A DNA stretch of 64,000 bases from NIOZ-UU13 sp035528395 (GCA_035528395.1 DATKYR010000190.1:28351-92350), one strand, 5' to 3'. Counted from the first letter of the stretch, positions 7,755 to 17,616 are shown. Made by a program: numbers and translations. The notes: generated from the letters alone by a model not told the origin.

Positions 7755-9191
7755 CTAAACTTCAAGCGTTACTTTTCTATTGAGTTGACTGCGATATTTT
7801 CTGCAGAGCGGCGTTACGATATCTCTTATGAATTCATCGACCTGCTGTGGTGCCCTACCGATGTAATGCTTCGGGTCTAACACTTTTTCAAAGTTGATTT
7901 TACTGAAAGAAATATCAGCTTTTAGCCGGTTAATTAAATCGTTGGGTCTGCCGAATTTTTTTACCTGCGCGGCGGCGGCGTGTGAATGCAGCCTTATTTT
8001 TTCGTGCAATTCCTGTCTGTTTCCTCCGGCCTTGACCGCTGCCATCAGGATATTTTCGGTGGCCATAAACGGCAGCTCGGCAGCCACACGAGCCGCTATC
8101 ACTTTCGGATAAACAACAAGCCCGCCCGTTACGTTGATAAGGATTTGTAGAATTCCATCAACAGCTAAAAACGCTTCCGGTATGACCACTCTTCTATTGG
8201 CTGAATCATCGAGCGTCCTCTCAAGCCATTGCTCGGAGGCGGTCATTTGCGGGCTGGAGGCCAGGCTTAATACCAATCTGCTGAGGGACGTTGCCCTCTC
8301 ACAGCGCATAGGGTTTCTTTTATAAGCCATCGCCGAAGAGCCGATCTGTGTCTTTTCAAATGGTTCCTCAATTTCTTTCAGGTTTGCGAGCAGCCGAATG
8401 TCATTGCACATCTTGTGTGCTGATTGTGCGATTGAAGCTAAAGTGTTGACGACAAGGGCGTCGATTTTTCGCTGATATGTCTGGCCGGTTACGGCGCAGA
8501 TTTTTTTGAAGCCGAATGCCGCGGCGACGAGTTTGTCGAGCTGTTTAACTTTACTGTGCTTACCGTCGAAAAGTTCCAGGAAAGAAGCCTGCGTGCCGGT
8601 GGTTCCTTTGACACCCCTGAATGGCAGCGTCTCAAGGCGGTGTTCGATTTCCTGCATGTCCATCGCGAACTCATAGCACCACATCGTTGCCCTTTTGCCG
8701 ACGGTGGTCAACTGGGCCGGCTGAAAATGGGTAAAGCCTAATGTGGGAAGCACACGATGTTTCTTTGCGAATTTACTAAGCAGATTTATTACCGCCGCCA
8801 GCTTGGCTGCGATTAGCTGCATCGCCTCTCGCATAATTATTAAATCGGCGTTGTCACCGACATAGCAGCTTGTTGCACCGAGATGGATTATCGGTTCAGC
8901 CTTTGGTGCCACATCGGCGAAGGCATAGATATGCGCCATAACATCATGACGGAACTGCTTTTCGTAGCGGGCTGCTCTTTTAAAATCAATATCATCGAGA
9001 TGTTTGGCCATCTGTTTGATATGGCTTTGTTTTATATCATCCAGACCGAGTTTTTTCTGTGCCTTTGCCAGTTCCAGCCAGAGTCTGCGCCAGGTGCTGA
9101 ACTTCTTCTGGGCCCCGAACAGTTCGGCCATTTCCCTCGAGGCATTCCTCTCTACCAGAGGGCTTGTATACAGCTCTTGGTCTTTTGCCAT
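7755..9191 (-). CDS. purB: Adenylosuccinate lyase
   Basis: Cleaves adenylosuccinate and SAICAR in purine synthesis. The fumarase/aspartase superfamily signature GSSAMAYKRNPMRCE is clear at about residue 290. The substrate-binding motifs HLGATSCYVGDNAD and LPTLGFTHFQPAQ are also present. The 478-residue length matches the longer PurB form that resembles the animal and planctomycete enzymes. ATG at 9191; the next gene upstream on this strand is an aldo/keto reductase, separated by a repeat. Confidence 0.96.
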   Translation of the reverse strand: MAKDQELYTSPLVERNASREMAELFGAQKKFSTWRRLWLELAKAQKKLGLDDIKQSHIKQMAKHLDDIDFKRAARYEKQFRHDVMAHIYAFADVAPKAEPIIHLGATSCYVGDNADLIIMREAMQLIAAKLAAVINLLSKFAKKHRVLPTLGFTHFQPAQLTTVGKRATMWCYEFAMDMQEIEHRLETLPFRGVKGTTGTQASFLELFDGKHSKVKQLDKLVAAAFGFKKICAVTGQTYQRKIDALVVNTLASIAQSAHKMCNDIRLLANLKEIEEPFEKTQIGSSAMAYKRNPMRCERATSLSRLVLSLASSPQMTASEQWLERTLDDSANRRVVIPEAFLAVDGILQILINVTGGLVVYPKVIAARVAAELPFMATENILMAAVKAGGNRQELHEKIRLHSHAAAAQVKKFGRPNDLINRLKADISFSKINFEKVLDPKHYIGRAPQQVDEFIRDIVTPLCRKYRSQLNRKVTLEV

Positions 9192-9208
9192 TTTTTCCTC
9201 TCTACATT

Positions 9209-9299
9209 GTCATTCTGAACAAAGTGAAGAATCTCAAAACCATCGCGACGCCGCTATATTCCACTACGGCCAGATCCTTCGGCTTCGCTTCAGGATGAC
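9209..9299. repeat. GTCATTCTGAAC...CAGGATGAC palindromic repeat
   Basis: A diverged member of the same family as 7677-7753: outer arms GTCATTCTGA and TCAGGATGAC, inner GTGAAGAATCTC and GATCCTTCGGCTTCGC. It fills the gap between the aldo/keto reductase end and the purB start. Confidence 0.7.
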
Positions 9300-9318
9300 A
9301 AACTTAAACTAATCGGCT

Positions 9319-10290
9319 TTATTTTATATTTATTTTTCTCTGACGGTCAGCTAACAGCTCTTCGATTTGTTCGATATCCTGCTCGCTCAAATCCCAGTCT
9401 GAAGCCGGAGCGGTTTCTATAATCTGCCCGGCTCTGCGTGCACCTACGATGGCGGCGGTGACTTCAGGCCGGCGTAAAACCCAGCTAATAGACAGTTGGG
9501 CTAATGTTTTACCTTCTCTTTCCACAATAGGCCGGAGCTGCTCAACAAGCTCCAAAGTTGCGGTAAACTGCGGCTCATGAAAGTCAGGATTTCTTCGGCG
9601 ATGGTCGTCCAGAGGTAAGTCCGCAAGCCTTTCCTGACTGAATTTATCGGTCAGCAGACCCCGCTGCATCGGGCTGTATGCGACAACGCCGATGTTGTTT
9701 TGAGCACAGTAGTCCAACAGCTCATCTTCAACCTCGCGGTGGAGCATACTGTAAGGCGGCTGAAGCGAGGCGACCGGATGAATCTTCTGGAGGCGTTTGA
9801 TTTGCTCGACGTTAAAATTCGATACGCCGAGGAATCGAATTTTTCCTTCCTGGGCCAGCGTGGCCATTTCTTCCCATGCCTCCTCGATATCTTCCTCCGG
9901 CTCGGGCCAGTGCATCTGATAAAGGTCTATTGTCTCAATGCCGAGTCTTTTTAAGCTGGCGTGACATTCCTCGCGAATGCTTTGAGCTTTCAGGCAGCTT
10001 ACTTTTTCCTTTTTTTCATTCCAAAGCAGGCTGCATTTTGTTGCTATGATTGGTTTTTGGCTTGTTTGCTTCAGGGCCCTGCCGAGGAGCTCCTCGGAAT
10101 GGCCGAGCCCGTAAACAGGGGCGGTGTCTATCCAGTTGATACCTGTTTCGAGCGCGGCCGGGATTGCGGCAATCGCCTCGTCGTCGTCCTGCGGTCCCCA
10201 GCCGAACTGCCATGGCCCGCCCATCGCCCAGGTGCCCAGGCCTACGGTAGTAAGTTTCAATTCGGTATAGCCTAATTGTCGCGTCTGCAT
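9319..10290 (-). CDS. Aldo/keto reductase
   Basis: An NADPH-dependent oxidoreductase of the AKR superfamily with a TIM-barrel fold. The tetrad is visible: D and Y in DTAPVYGLGHSEELLG, K in IIATKCSL, and H in YQMHWPEPE. GVSNFN and the C-terminal IVGARR motif also match. The ATG at 10290 begins the conserved MQTRQLGYTEL start; the frame is open to 10326 but the added residues are not conserved. The length of 323 residues is normal. The physiological substrate cannot be told from sequence. Confidence 0.92.
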   Translation of the reverse strand: MQTRQLGYTELKLTTVGLGTWAMGGPWQFGWGPQDDDEAIAAIPAALETGINWIDTAPVYGLGHSEELLGRALKQTSQKPIIATKCSLLWNEKKEKVSCLKAQSIREECHASLKRLGIETIDLYQMHWPEPEEDIEEAWEEMATLAQEGKIRFLGVSNFNVEQIKRLQKIHPVASLQPPYSMLHREVEDELLDYCAQNNIGVVAYSPMQRGLLTDKFSQERLADLPLDDHRRRNPDFHEPQFTATLELVEQLRPIVEREGKTLAQLSISWVLRRPEVTAAIVGARRAGQIIETAPASDWDLSEQDIEQIEELLADRQRKINIK

Positions 10291-10516
10291 AATCCGGCCC
10301 CCTAAAATTTTACAAAGACGAATCATCCTGTCAGCTCAGTAGTATATTATCAGCTCAGACATTCATCAATACTTTTATGGTTTTCCTTGAAAGAAAGCGA
10401 GTAATGGCCTAAACTTATGCGTGTTATACATCGGGTTTGAAGGTCATTGCGAAAGAAACCCGGCCTGAAAGTTATTACAGGAATAAAGTCCCGGCTATGT
10501 TCCGGGCGGAGCAGTT

Positions 10517-11263
10517 ATGAAAAAGATCGGTTGGAATCAACGATTAATTTTCGGCCTGCTGCTGGTATTGCTTTCGGTGCTTTTTTATGCGTTTCACTAC
10601 GTGATTTTCCGGGATGCGCACCATATCTTTATCTACCTGGTAGGTGATATCGCGTTTGTCTTCATCGAGGTTTTGCTGGTAACGCTGATTATTCATCAGG
10701 TCCTGAGCGAGAGGGAAAAGCGCTCGATGCTGAAGAAGCTGAATATGGTGATAGGCGCATTTTTCAGCGAGGTTGGCACGCCGTTATTGAGGCGCTTTCG
10801 AGAATTCGACTCCGATTCCGAAAAGATTTCCAAACACCTGGTAGTAAGAGATGAGTGGTAGCCGGAGCATTTTGCACAGATGCAGAAGGTTCTGGAGGAT
10901 CACAATTCGAAGATTGACCCGCGCGCCGGTGACCTTGAAGGTCTTAAGGATTTCCTGGTGGAGAAGCGGGGCTTTCTGCTAAGGCTTCTGGAAAATCCGA
11001 ACCTGCTGGAGCACGAGTTGTTTACGGAGCTTCTCTGGGCGGTTTTTCATCTGGTGGAGGAGCTCTCTCACCGGGCCCGGATTGATGAGCTGCCGGACAG
11101 TGACTATGCGCACCTGGCGGGCGATATGAAAAGGGCGTACGGACTTCTGGTGCGCGAGTGGCTTGCACACATGGAGCATTTGAAGAACGAGTATCCGTAC
11201 CTGTTTTCTCTTGCGGTCAGAACCAATCCTTTCGATCCCCAGGCCCGTCCGGAAGTGGGATGA
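10517..11263 (+). pseudogene. Two-TM membrane protein interrupted by in-frame TAG
   Basis: The frame from ATG 10517 encodes 114 residues and stops at TAG 10859-10861. The same frame continues without a break for another 134 codons to 11263. The first half has two membrane helices (about residues 10-28 and 38-62), then VLSEREKRSMLKKLNMVIG. The second half has KDFLVEKRGFLLRLLENPNLLEHE, LLWAVFHLVEEL and YPYLFSLAVRTNPF. Both halves look like one conserved cytoplasmic domain, so this is a 248-codon gene with a nonsense codon. A sequencing error or stop readthrough cannot be excluded. It converges with the M50 gene, three bases apart. Function unknown. Confidence 0.75.
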
Positions 11264-11266
11264 TTA

Positions 11267-11965
11267 TCAGTGGTAGCCGGCACCGGGGTAGAGTATGTTC
11301 AGGGCGATTGTGTGCACCGGGTACAGTATATAGCCGAGGACATTCCAGGCGATAATAAGGCCGACGATTCTATACGCAGGTTCCTGCAACATTGCCTCGT
11401 ATCGTTGTGCGGCCCGGTCACTGAGAAAGAACGAAAGGATACTGCTGCCGTCAAGCGGAGGAAGCGGAATCAGATTAAATACAAGCAGGACAAGATTGAG
11501 CGAGAACAGGATGCTCACGAGGATGGAGAGGGCGTTCGCGAAACCCGGGTCCGCGGCGGTGATATGGTTGAAGCTGACCTGGTCGGGGACCTGAAAGAAA
11601 CCGAGCAGGATTCCAACACGGATTATCAGAGCGGCGAGGAGAATAAGGACGAAGTTGGCGGCTGGGCCGGCCATGGCCATTAATGCGGCCTTTCGACGGT
11701 TGCTTTGTGCCCAATAGGGGTCGTAGGGTGCGCTGGCCCATCCGATCATCCAGCCGCCGAGGATGAAAGAGAGAATAGGAACAAGGACCATGCCGAAGGG
11801 CGACCTTCTGATGTGCGGGATGGGATCCAGGGTAACCTGCCCCTGGTAATAGGCGGTCTGGTCCCCGAGCTTTAGGGCAGTGAAGGCGTGCGCCGCCTCA
11901 TGAAAGGTAAGCGATATTATGAAGACCGCATACCAGAGCACTGCGAGGGCGGGGTTGAAGTCCAT
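11267..11965 (-). CDS. Site-2 protease family (M50) membrane protein
   Basis: A zinc intramembrane metalloprotease of the rseP/spoIVFB superfamily in its short form without PDZ domain. The zinc motif HEAAH lies in the first helix (SLTFHEAAHAFTALKLGD). The third ligand motif is NLIPLPPLDGSSIL near the C-terminus. Between them are MAMAGPAANF and several hydrophobic segments. The ATG at 11965, with AGGTGAT upstream, starts at the conserved MDFNPA. The open frame further upstream overlaps the neighbouring GH95 gene. Substrate unknown. Confidence 0.9.
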   Translation of the reverse strand: MDFNPALAVLWYAVFIISLTFHEAAHAFTALKLGDQTAYYQGQVTLDPIPHIRRSPFGMVLVPILSFILGGWMIGWASAPYDPYWAQSNRRKAALMAMAGPAANFVLILLAALIIRVGILLGFFQVPDQVSFNHITAADPGFANALSILVSILFSLNLVLLVFNLIPLPPLDGSSILSFFLSDRAAQRYEAMLQEPAYRIVGLIIAWNVLGYILYPVHTIALNILYPGAGYH

Positions 11966-11969
11966 AAAA

Positions 11970-14366
11970 TCACCTGTTTTTGGGCAATACAGTATATGTT
12001 TGGCCGGGCCTTGTTTTGAACCGGACAACATTTCGCCTGGGAGCAATGGTTTTAACCGGCTTTCCGTTGAGTTTTATTTGAACCGGCACGTTGGTTCGTA
12101 ATGTGCATATTTTACCAAGCTCTGAACGGATAGAGGCACTTTTGAGCGTCGCGTGGTCCCAGGTTATATCAACTTCGAAGCCGCCGCGTGCGCGCAGGCC
12201 CTCGATGCTTCCACTTTGCCAGGCCTTCGGCAAGGCAGGGAGCAGATGAATTTCACCGGCGTGGCTTTGCAGCAGCATCTCTGCGATGCCCGCAGTACCG
12301 CCGAAGTTGCCGTCTATCTGGAACGGCGGATGAGTGTCGAACAAATTTGGCAGAGTCGACTTTCGAAGCAGTGCCAGCACATTTTCGCCGGCTGTATCGC
12401 CGTCCAGCAGACGGGCCCAGAAGTTGATTATCCATGCTCTGCTCCAGCCGGTATGACCGCCGCCGTGCGACAGCCGATACTCTAATGACTTGCGGGCCGC
12501 TGCCGCCAGTTTCGGCGTACCGGTTGGGCTAATCTGTCTGCCGGGGTGCAGGGCAAATAAATGTGATACGTGCCGATGGCCCGGCTCCGGTTCCTCCAGC
12601 TCTTCGTTCCATTCCAACAATCGACCGTCGGAGCCTATCTTTGGCCCGGCTAAATTCCCGCGAAAGGCCTTTACCTGTCTGGTGAACTCATCGTCGATTC
12701 CGAGAGCCTCGGCTGCCTCGATGCAATTGGTGAACAGGTCATAGATTATCTGCTGATCCATAGCAGGGCCCATTGTAAGATTGGAGTTCTTGCCGTCGGG
12801 TGTGCGAAACCGGTTTTCGGGCGATATGGATGGGCCGGAAACTAACTCGCCTGTTTTCGGGTCTTCGACGAGATAATCGAGGAAGAACTCGGCCGCTTCT
12901 TTCATAATGGGGTAGGCCCGTTTTGCCAAAAATTCACGGTCGCCGCCGAACAGATAATGCTCCCACAGGTGCCGGCTGCACCACGCAGCGCCGGTGGGCC
13001 ACATTCCGTATCCTACATTTCCGATGGGGCTGGTCCACCACTGCGCGTCGGTAGTGTGATGTGCGACGAATCCGCGACAGCCGTAAACGTCTCTCGCGGT
13101 CTTTCGGCCTCGCGGCCGAAGATTGTCCACGAGGTCGAAGAACGGCTCGTGACATTCGGACAGGTTGCAAACCTCCGCCGGCCAGTAGTTCATCTGGACA
13201 TTGATATTGATATGGTAATCACTGTTCCAGGGTGCTTTGATATGATTGTTCCAGATGCCCTGAAGATTGGCCGGCATACAACCGGGCCGGGAGCTGCTGA
13301 TTAAAAGATAGCGTCCGAACTGAAAATAAAGGGCGCACAATATCGGGTCGTCGGCACCGGCCTTCATTGCTGCCAGGCGCTCATCCGTCGGTTTGTTCGC
13401 CGCATTCGTAACACCCAGACTCAGCGCCACCCTTCGGAACAGACGCCTGTGCTCAGCCACGTGAGCTTGTCGCAGCTCGGGATATTTTTTCTTTGCGGCC
13501 GATGCCATTTGCGTTTCACATAGAGCTTTCGGATTATCGCCGCGATAATTCGTTGCGGCAACTATCAGCAGCGTTGCGGCGTCGGCCTTTTCCAGTCGCA
13601 GGCCATCGTTGGTTACAGTTAATCTGCCGCCCTGGGGAATAATCCGCAAATGGGTTTCGTATTTGACGCCCTTATGCTCACCCTCTTGTGTAGCCTGCCC
13701 TTTCATTACGATACGGTCCGGCGCGATTGTTTCGACGGTAAAATCCTCAGGTCGGGAAAGATTCGCGTCGAATGTAATCTGCCCGGCTTTATCGCACGAA
13801 AGGCGAACGACAATGCACTGGTCCACAGGGCTGGAAAAGACCTCGCGGGTAAAGGTGGCGTCGTCGGCACGATAGGTAACAGAGGCAATCGCAGTGTCGA
13901 GGTCAAGCTGACGGCGGTAGTCGGTTACGGGCCGGCCGGTCTTAATTTGAAGTCTCAAATCTCCGAGCGTCTGATAGCTGCGAATAATCCGTGGGCCCAT
14001 AAACTCCCGCTGCATTATCCGCTGGGCCTCGATGTATTTTCCTTCGAATATTAAATTCCGGGCCTCGGCTAAATGTTTGTAAGCACCTACTCGGTCACGG
14101 TCAATAGGATTACCTGCCCAGAGGGTATCTTCATTAAGCTGAACTTGCTCGTTTTCCGCTCCGCCAAAAACCATCGCTCCAAGCCGTCCGTTTCCGACAG
14201 GTAATGCCTCTGTCCACTGTTGAGCGGATTTGTTGTACCATAATTTCAGGCTGCTCCATTTTTCATCGCTAAGCTTGCCTGCCTGGATGCCGACCATCGA
14301 GCAGGCCGCAATAAAGGTGCCTCCAAAAAGTAATGTTGAGGCAATTGCGACTTTAAGATTTTTCAT
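11970..14366 (-). CDS. GH95 alpha-L-fucosidase-like lipoprotein (first of pair)
   Basis: Glycoside hydrolase family 95 enzymes release alpha-1,2-linked L-fucose (some act on L-galactose). The N-terminus has a lipoprotein signal with lipobox IAAC at about residue 22. The family start WYNKSAQQWTEALPVGNGRLG is clear. The catalytic asparagines sit in INVQMNYWPAE and the general-acid or base aspartate in FQIDGNFGGTAG. The 798-residue length is normal. It lies 20 bp downstream of a second GH95 gene on the same strand, so the two are likely cotranscribed. The target is presumably fucosylated polysaccharide such as algal or mucin glycan. Confidence 0.93.
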   Translation of the reverse strand: MKNLKVAIASTLLFGGTFIAACSMVGIQAGKLSDEKWSSLKLWYNKSAQQWTEALPVGNGRLGAMVFGGAENEQVQLNEDTLWAGNPIDRDRVGAYKHLAEARNLIFEGKYIEAQRIMQREFMGPRIIRSYQTLGDLRLQIKTGRPVTDYRRQLDLDTAIASVTYRADDATFTREVFSSPVDQCIVVRLSCDKAGQITFDANLSRPEDFTVETIAPDRIVMKGQATQEGEHKGVKYETHLRIIPQGGRLTVTNDGLRLEKADAATLLIVAATNYRGDNPKALCETQMASAAKKKYPELRQAHVAEHRRLFRRVALSLGVTNAANKPTDERLAAMKAGADDPILCALYFQFGRYLLISSSRPGCMPANLQGIWNNHIKAPWNSDYHININVQMNYWPAEVCNLSECHEPFFDLVDNLRPRGRKTARDVYGCRGFVAHHTTDAQWWTSPIGNVGYGMWPTGAAWCSRHLWEHYLFGGDREFLAKRAYPIMKEAAEFFLDYLVEDPKTGELVSGPSISPENRFRTPDGKNSNLTMGPAMDQQIIYDLFTNCIEAAEALGIDDEFTRQVKAFRGNLAGPKIGSDGRLLEWNEELEEPEPGHRHVSHLFALHPGRQISPTGTPKLAAAARKSLEYRLSHGGGHTGWSRAWIINFWARLLDGDTAGENVLALLRKSTLPNLFDTHPPFQIDGNFGGTAGIAEMLLQSHAGEIHLLPALPKAWQSGSIEGLRARGGFEVDITWDHATLKSASIRSELGKICTLRTNVPVQIKLNGKPVKTIAPRRNVVRFKTRPGQTYTVLPKNR

Positions 14367-14385
14367 TTTTTCCTCACAACATTTT

Positions 14386-16821
14386 TCAGTTAGTCAAAAT
14401 CAGGTATGTTTGCCTGGTCTTCGTATTGAACTCAATAACGTTTTCCTCAGGTTTAGTGGTTTTGATTGGTCTGCCGTTGGATGTTATCCAGACCGGCACA
14501 TTGGTGCGGATTTTGCACTTACTGCCCAGCAGCGAACGTATGTTAGCGGTGACAAGCCTGTTATTTTTCCATGTGATGTCCACTTCGAATCCGCCGCGTG
14601 CCCGCAGGCCTTTGACGTATCCGCTTTGCCATACAGAAGGCAGAGCAGGCAGCAGGTGCAGCTCGCCGGTGTGACTTTGCAGCAGCATCTCTGCGATTCC
14701 GGCTGTGCCGCCAAAATTGCCGTCTATCTGGAACGGCGGATGGGCGTCGAACATATTTGGATACATCCGCTGCGGACTCAGCAGAGAGCTGAGCATCTTG
14801 TATGCGTGGTCGCCGTCCTCGAACCGAGCCCAGAAATTGACCTTCCAGCCCATTGACCAGCCTGTACCGCCGTCACCCCGAAGTTCCAGTGACTTGCGGG
14901 CCGCGGCGAAAAGTTCGGGTGTACCGCGACGCGTAATCTCTTTGCCCGGGTGCAGCCCGAACAGGTGCGAGACGTGGCGGTGCTGGTTGTTCGGGTCGTC
15001 CTTGTCTTCGAGCCATTCCTGGAGCTGCCCGTACTGTCCGATCTGGTTGGGCGCGATTCGGCTTCGCAGCTCAGTCAGTTTTCGGCGAAAGTCTGTGTCC
15101 ACGCCGAGCGTTTTGGATGCTTCGATGCAGTTGGTGAAAAGGTCGCGGATAATTTGATGGTCCATCGTCGGCCCGGCAACGAGTCCGCCGTTTTCCGGCG
15201 AGTTGGAAGGTGTGCTTATCAACCACCCGGTGTTCGGGTCCTCGATGAGAAAATCAACGAAAAACATCGCCGCCTCTTTCATTATGGGGTACGCCTGCTC
15301 TTTGAGAAACATTTTATCGCCGCCGAACAGGTAATGCTCCCATAAATGCTGGCAGAGCCATGCCCCGCCGGTTACCCATATACCGTGGTTGGAGTGATTG
15401 ATTGGTGCTGTGCCCCGCCACAGGTCGGTGTTATGGTGCAGCACCCAGCCCCGGCAGCCGTAGTGTACCTTTGCGGTTTTACGCCCCGACTGAGCGACGT
15501 CATCGAGCAAGTCGAACAACGGCTGGTGACACTCGGACAGGTTGGTTACCTCGGCTGGCCAGTAGTTCATCTCCGTGTTGATGTTGGTCGTCCATTTGCT
15601 GTCCCAGGGCGGCTCAAGCTGGTCGTTCCAGATGCCCTGGAGATTTGCCGGCTGGCTGCCCGGACGGGAGCCTGCAATCAGCAGGTAGCGACCGAACTGG
15701 AAGTACAGCGCTACTAATTGTGGGTCATCCTGCTTGGCGAAGTTTTCGATGCGCTGGTCGGTGGGCTGCTTCATCGCCTCGGTTATGCCCAGGTCGAATT
15801 CGACCAAGCGAAACAGGCGGCGATGATCGGCGATGTGGGCCTTGCGTAAATCATCATAGCTTTTGCGGGCAGCCGCTATGATAGTCCGGCGGCAGGCGGT
15901 GGCCGGGTCGCCGCTGACATCCCTGAAGTCCTTGAAACTTGTGGCGGCAGCAAGTATCAGTGTTACTGAATCAGCTCCGACAACGTCTACCTTTTCAGAA
16001 TCAACAGTGAGCTTGCCGCCTTTGGCCGTCGCACGCAGGAGCGCCTCAAACTTCAGCACGCTGGGCCTTTCTTGCTTCGTTCGCTTATTCATATTCTCTT
16101 GAAGTTGACCTCGCAATGCTAATGTGTTTTTATTCACTACGAGGGTCTGTATATCCGGGTGAGGACTGTCCAGTTTTGCGGTGAAGGTCAGTTGCCCGGG
16201 TTTGTCGCTGCTCAGGCGAACAACAATCGCTTGGTCCGGAAAACTGGAGAAGACTTCGCGGGTAAAAGTCGTTTGGCCGATGCGGTAGCGAACTGTTGCC
16301 AGCCCGGAGTCGATGTCCAGCTCCCTGTGATAATTGACAGGCTCGTCATGAGTCGGGAAGTACAGATGCAAATCACCGAAAGGCTGATATTTTTCCTGCC
16401 GAAGCGGTACGCTCATCATTTGTTCCATCGCCAGCTCTTCAGCCTGGCGTTGTTTGCCCTCGAACAGCAGCTTGCGGACTGCAGGCAGATACTCGAGGGC
16501 TCCGTCGTGCTGATATTCGTGCGGTTGACCTGTCCACAGTGTGTCTTCGTTGAATTGTAGCTGTTCGTGTGCTGTGCCGCCGAAGACCATAGCTCCAAGA
16601 CGTCCGTTTCCGACCGGCAGAGCTTCTGTCCATTTCTGTGCAGGTTGGCGATACCACAGCTTCATATTTTGCCACTTCGCTGCATAGCGACTCGTACCAA
16701 CCTGGCCTGAAGGACTAATTTCACATCCTGAAATAAACAAGCACAAAACTACCGTATATTGAGTTACTCGGCTTGTCATTTTTCGCGTTGCCTTTTTTTG
16801 TTTTATTCGCTTATCTTTCAT
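14386..16821 (-). CDS. GH95 alpha-L-fucosidase-like lipoprotein (second of pair)
   Basis: A paralogue of the gene downstream, with the same layout: LPVGNGRLGAMVFGG near the mature start, INTEMNYWPAE with the catalytic asparagines, and FQIDGNFGGTAG with the aspartate. A lipobox ISGC follows a hydrophobic stretch. The start is uncertain. ATG 16821 with AAAGGTG upstream gives a basic N-region, GTG 16881 would overlap the stop of the upstream gene, and ATG 16779 would give a short signal. It has an insertion after about residue 255 (NKRTKQERPS) not shared with its partner. The two copies are diverged enough that different substrates are possible. Confidence 0.92.
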   Translation of the reverse strand: MKDKRIKQKKATRKMTSRVTQYTVVLCLFISGCEISPSGQVGTSRYAAKWQNMKLWYRQPAQKWTEALPVGNGRLGAMVFGGTAHEQLQFNEDTLWTGQPHEYQHDGALEYLPAVRKLLFEGKQRQAEELAMEQMMSVPLRQEKYQPFGDLHLYFPTHDEPVNYHRELDIDSGLATVRYRIGQTTFTREVFSSFPDQAIVVRLSSDKPGQLTFTAKLDSPHPDIQTLVVNKNTLALRGQLQENMNKRTKQERPSVLKFEALLRATAKGGKLTVDSEKVDVVGADSVTLILAAATSFKDFRDVSGDPATACRRTIIAAARKSYDDLRKAHIADHRRLFRLVEFDLGITEAMKQPTDQRIENFAKQDDPQLVALYFQFGRYLLIAGSRPGSQPANLQGIWNDQLEPPWDSKWTTNINTEMNYWPAEVTNLSECHQPLFDLLDDVAQSGRKTAKVHYGCRGWVLHHNTDLWRGTAPINHSNHGIWVTGGAWLCQHLWEHYLFGGDKMFLKEQAYPIMKEAAMFFVDFLIEDPNTGWLISTPSNSPENGGLVAGPTMDHQIIRDLFTNCIEASKTLGVDTDFRRKLTELRSRIAPNQIGQYGQLQEWLEDKDDPNNQHRHVSHLFGLHPGKEITRRGTPELFAAARKSLELRGDGGTGWSMGWKVNFWARFEDGDHAYKMLSSLLSPQRMYPNMFDAHPPFQIDGNFGGTAGIAEMLLQSHTGELHLLPALPSVWQSGYVKGLRARGGFEVDITWKNNRLVTANIRSLLGSKCKIRTNVPVWITSNGRPIKTTKPEENVIEFNTKTRQTYLILTN

Positions 16822-16877
16822 ACCGGCACCTTTTGTTGAGATAGGTTTTTTTATTTCAGCATTTTGTTCGTTCGCAG

Positions 16878-17522
16878 TCACGAAAGGGACACCTGTCGGC
16901 GGATGTATTCGGCCCGTTCGGTAAATTTACTTATTATGTCTTCTGCGGTGGTGCTTTCGAAATTCAGACTTTTTACGATGCGTTTGAAGGTAAGCTCAGC
17001 CATCTCGGCATCGCCCATAATCTGGTGCACTTCGATATCGAGCTGATGGTTGTTTGGCAACTTTGCGGTGCCGAAAAGAAAACTGAGTGAGGTTTGTGGT
17101 TTTTGTATGTGTACCCAATCGATAGTGAGCGTATCTATTTGCATCCGGTCTGTTTTTATAATCACACCGTCAACTTCAAGCGCCCTTTGCTCAAACCGCA
17201 TTTGGGGGGTGGTTGTCTCGGCAGCTAAGAGGTATTGGCAGTAAGCCCACGCTGTGGGTTTGCCGGAACCGTGAGCGAAATTACTGCTTAAAGAATAAGA
17301 AGAGGCATTTTTATGATAGTTCCATTGCTTTTCGTTTTTCCAGCCGTTGCCCGCCGGCATTGATACCGATAAACCGGCCTGAGTTAGTTTTATCGGCTCC
17401 GAAAGAATAAGAGCGGACTTTGAAGCGACTATAAGACGGGCAATGAGCAGCGCGAAAACAAAAAGTCCCAAAAGGGCTATTTTATCGCCCCCTATCTTTT
17501 TTATATCGTAAGTTTTGTTCAT
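16878..17522 (-). CDS. Single-TM protein of unknown function upstream of GH95 pair
   Basis: I do not recognise a family. The 214-residue protein has one membrane anchor near residues 12-32 (IALLGLFVFALLIARLIV) and an extracytoplasmic part with mostly beta character (LTQAGLSVSMPAGNGWKNEK, IDTLTIDWVHI). The ATG at 17522 is chosen because codons further upstream come from an inverted repeat. Its stop codon is a few bases from the upstream GTG option of the GH95 gene, so the three genes may form one operon. Confidence 0.65.
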   Translation of the reverse strand: MNKTYDIKKIGGDKIALLGLFVFALLIARLIVASKSALILSEPIKLTQAGLSVSMPAGNGWKNEKQWNYHKNASSYSLSSNFAHGSGKPTAWAYCQYLLAAETTTPQMRFEQRALEVDGVIIKTDRMQIDTLTIDWVHIQKPQTSLSFLFGTAKLPNNHQLDIEVHQIMGDAEMAELTFKRIVKSLNFESTTAEDIISKFTERAEYIRRQVSLS

Positions 17523-17566
17523 ATATACGCTAATAGTAATTGCCAGGCGTTTTTTTTGCAAGTTTA

Positions 17567-17616
17567 CCCCGTTAGAAATTGCAACGGGGTACAAAAAAGG
17601 AAGTTTTCTAACGGGG
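17567..17616. repeat. CCCCGTTAGAAA...TTTCTAACGGGG inverted repeat
   Basis: Left arm CCCCGTTAGAAATT and right arm AGTTTTCTAACGGGG are inverted. An extra AACGGGGTAC lies inside, so the left arm also pairs with a nearer copy. Same family as 4048-4110. Confidence 0.75.

Noticed and set aside
10859..10861. Pyrrolysine or general TAG recoding
   Set aside because: The coaC-to-rnfD genes do not show a TAG excess inside frames, purB, psd and the radical SAM gene use TAG as a normal stop, and the other broken gene (hicB) has TAA.
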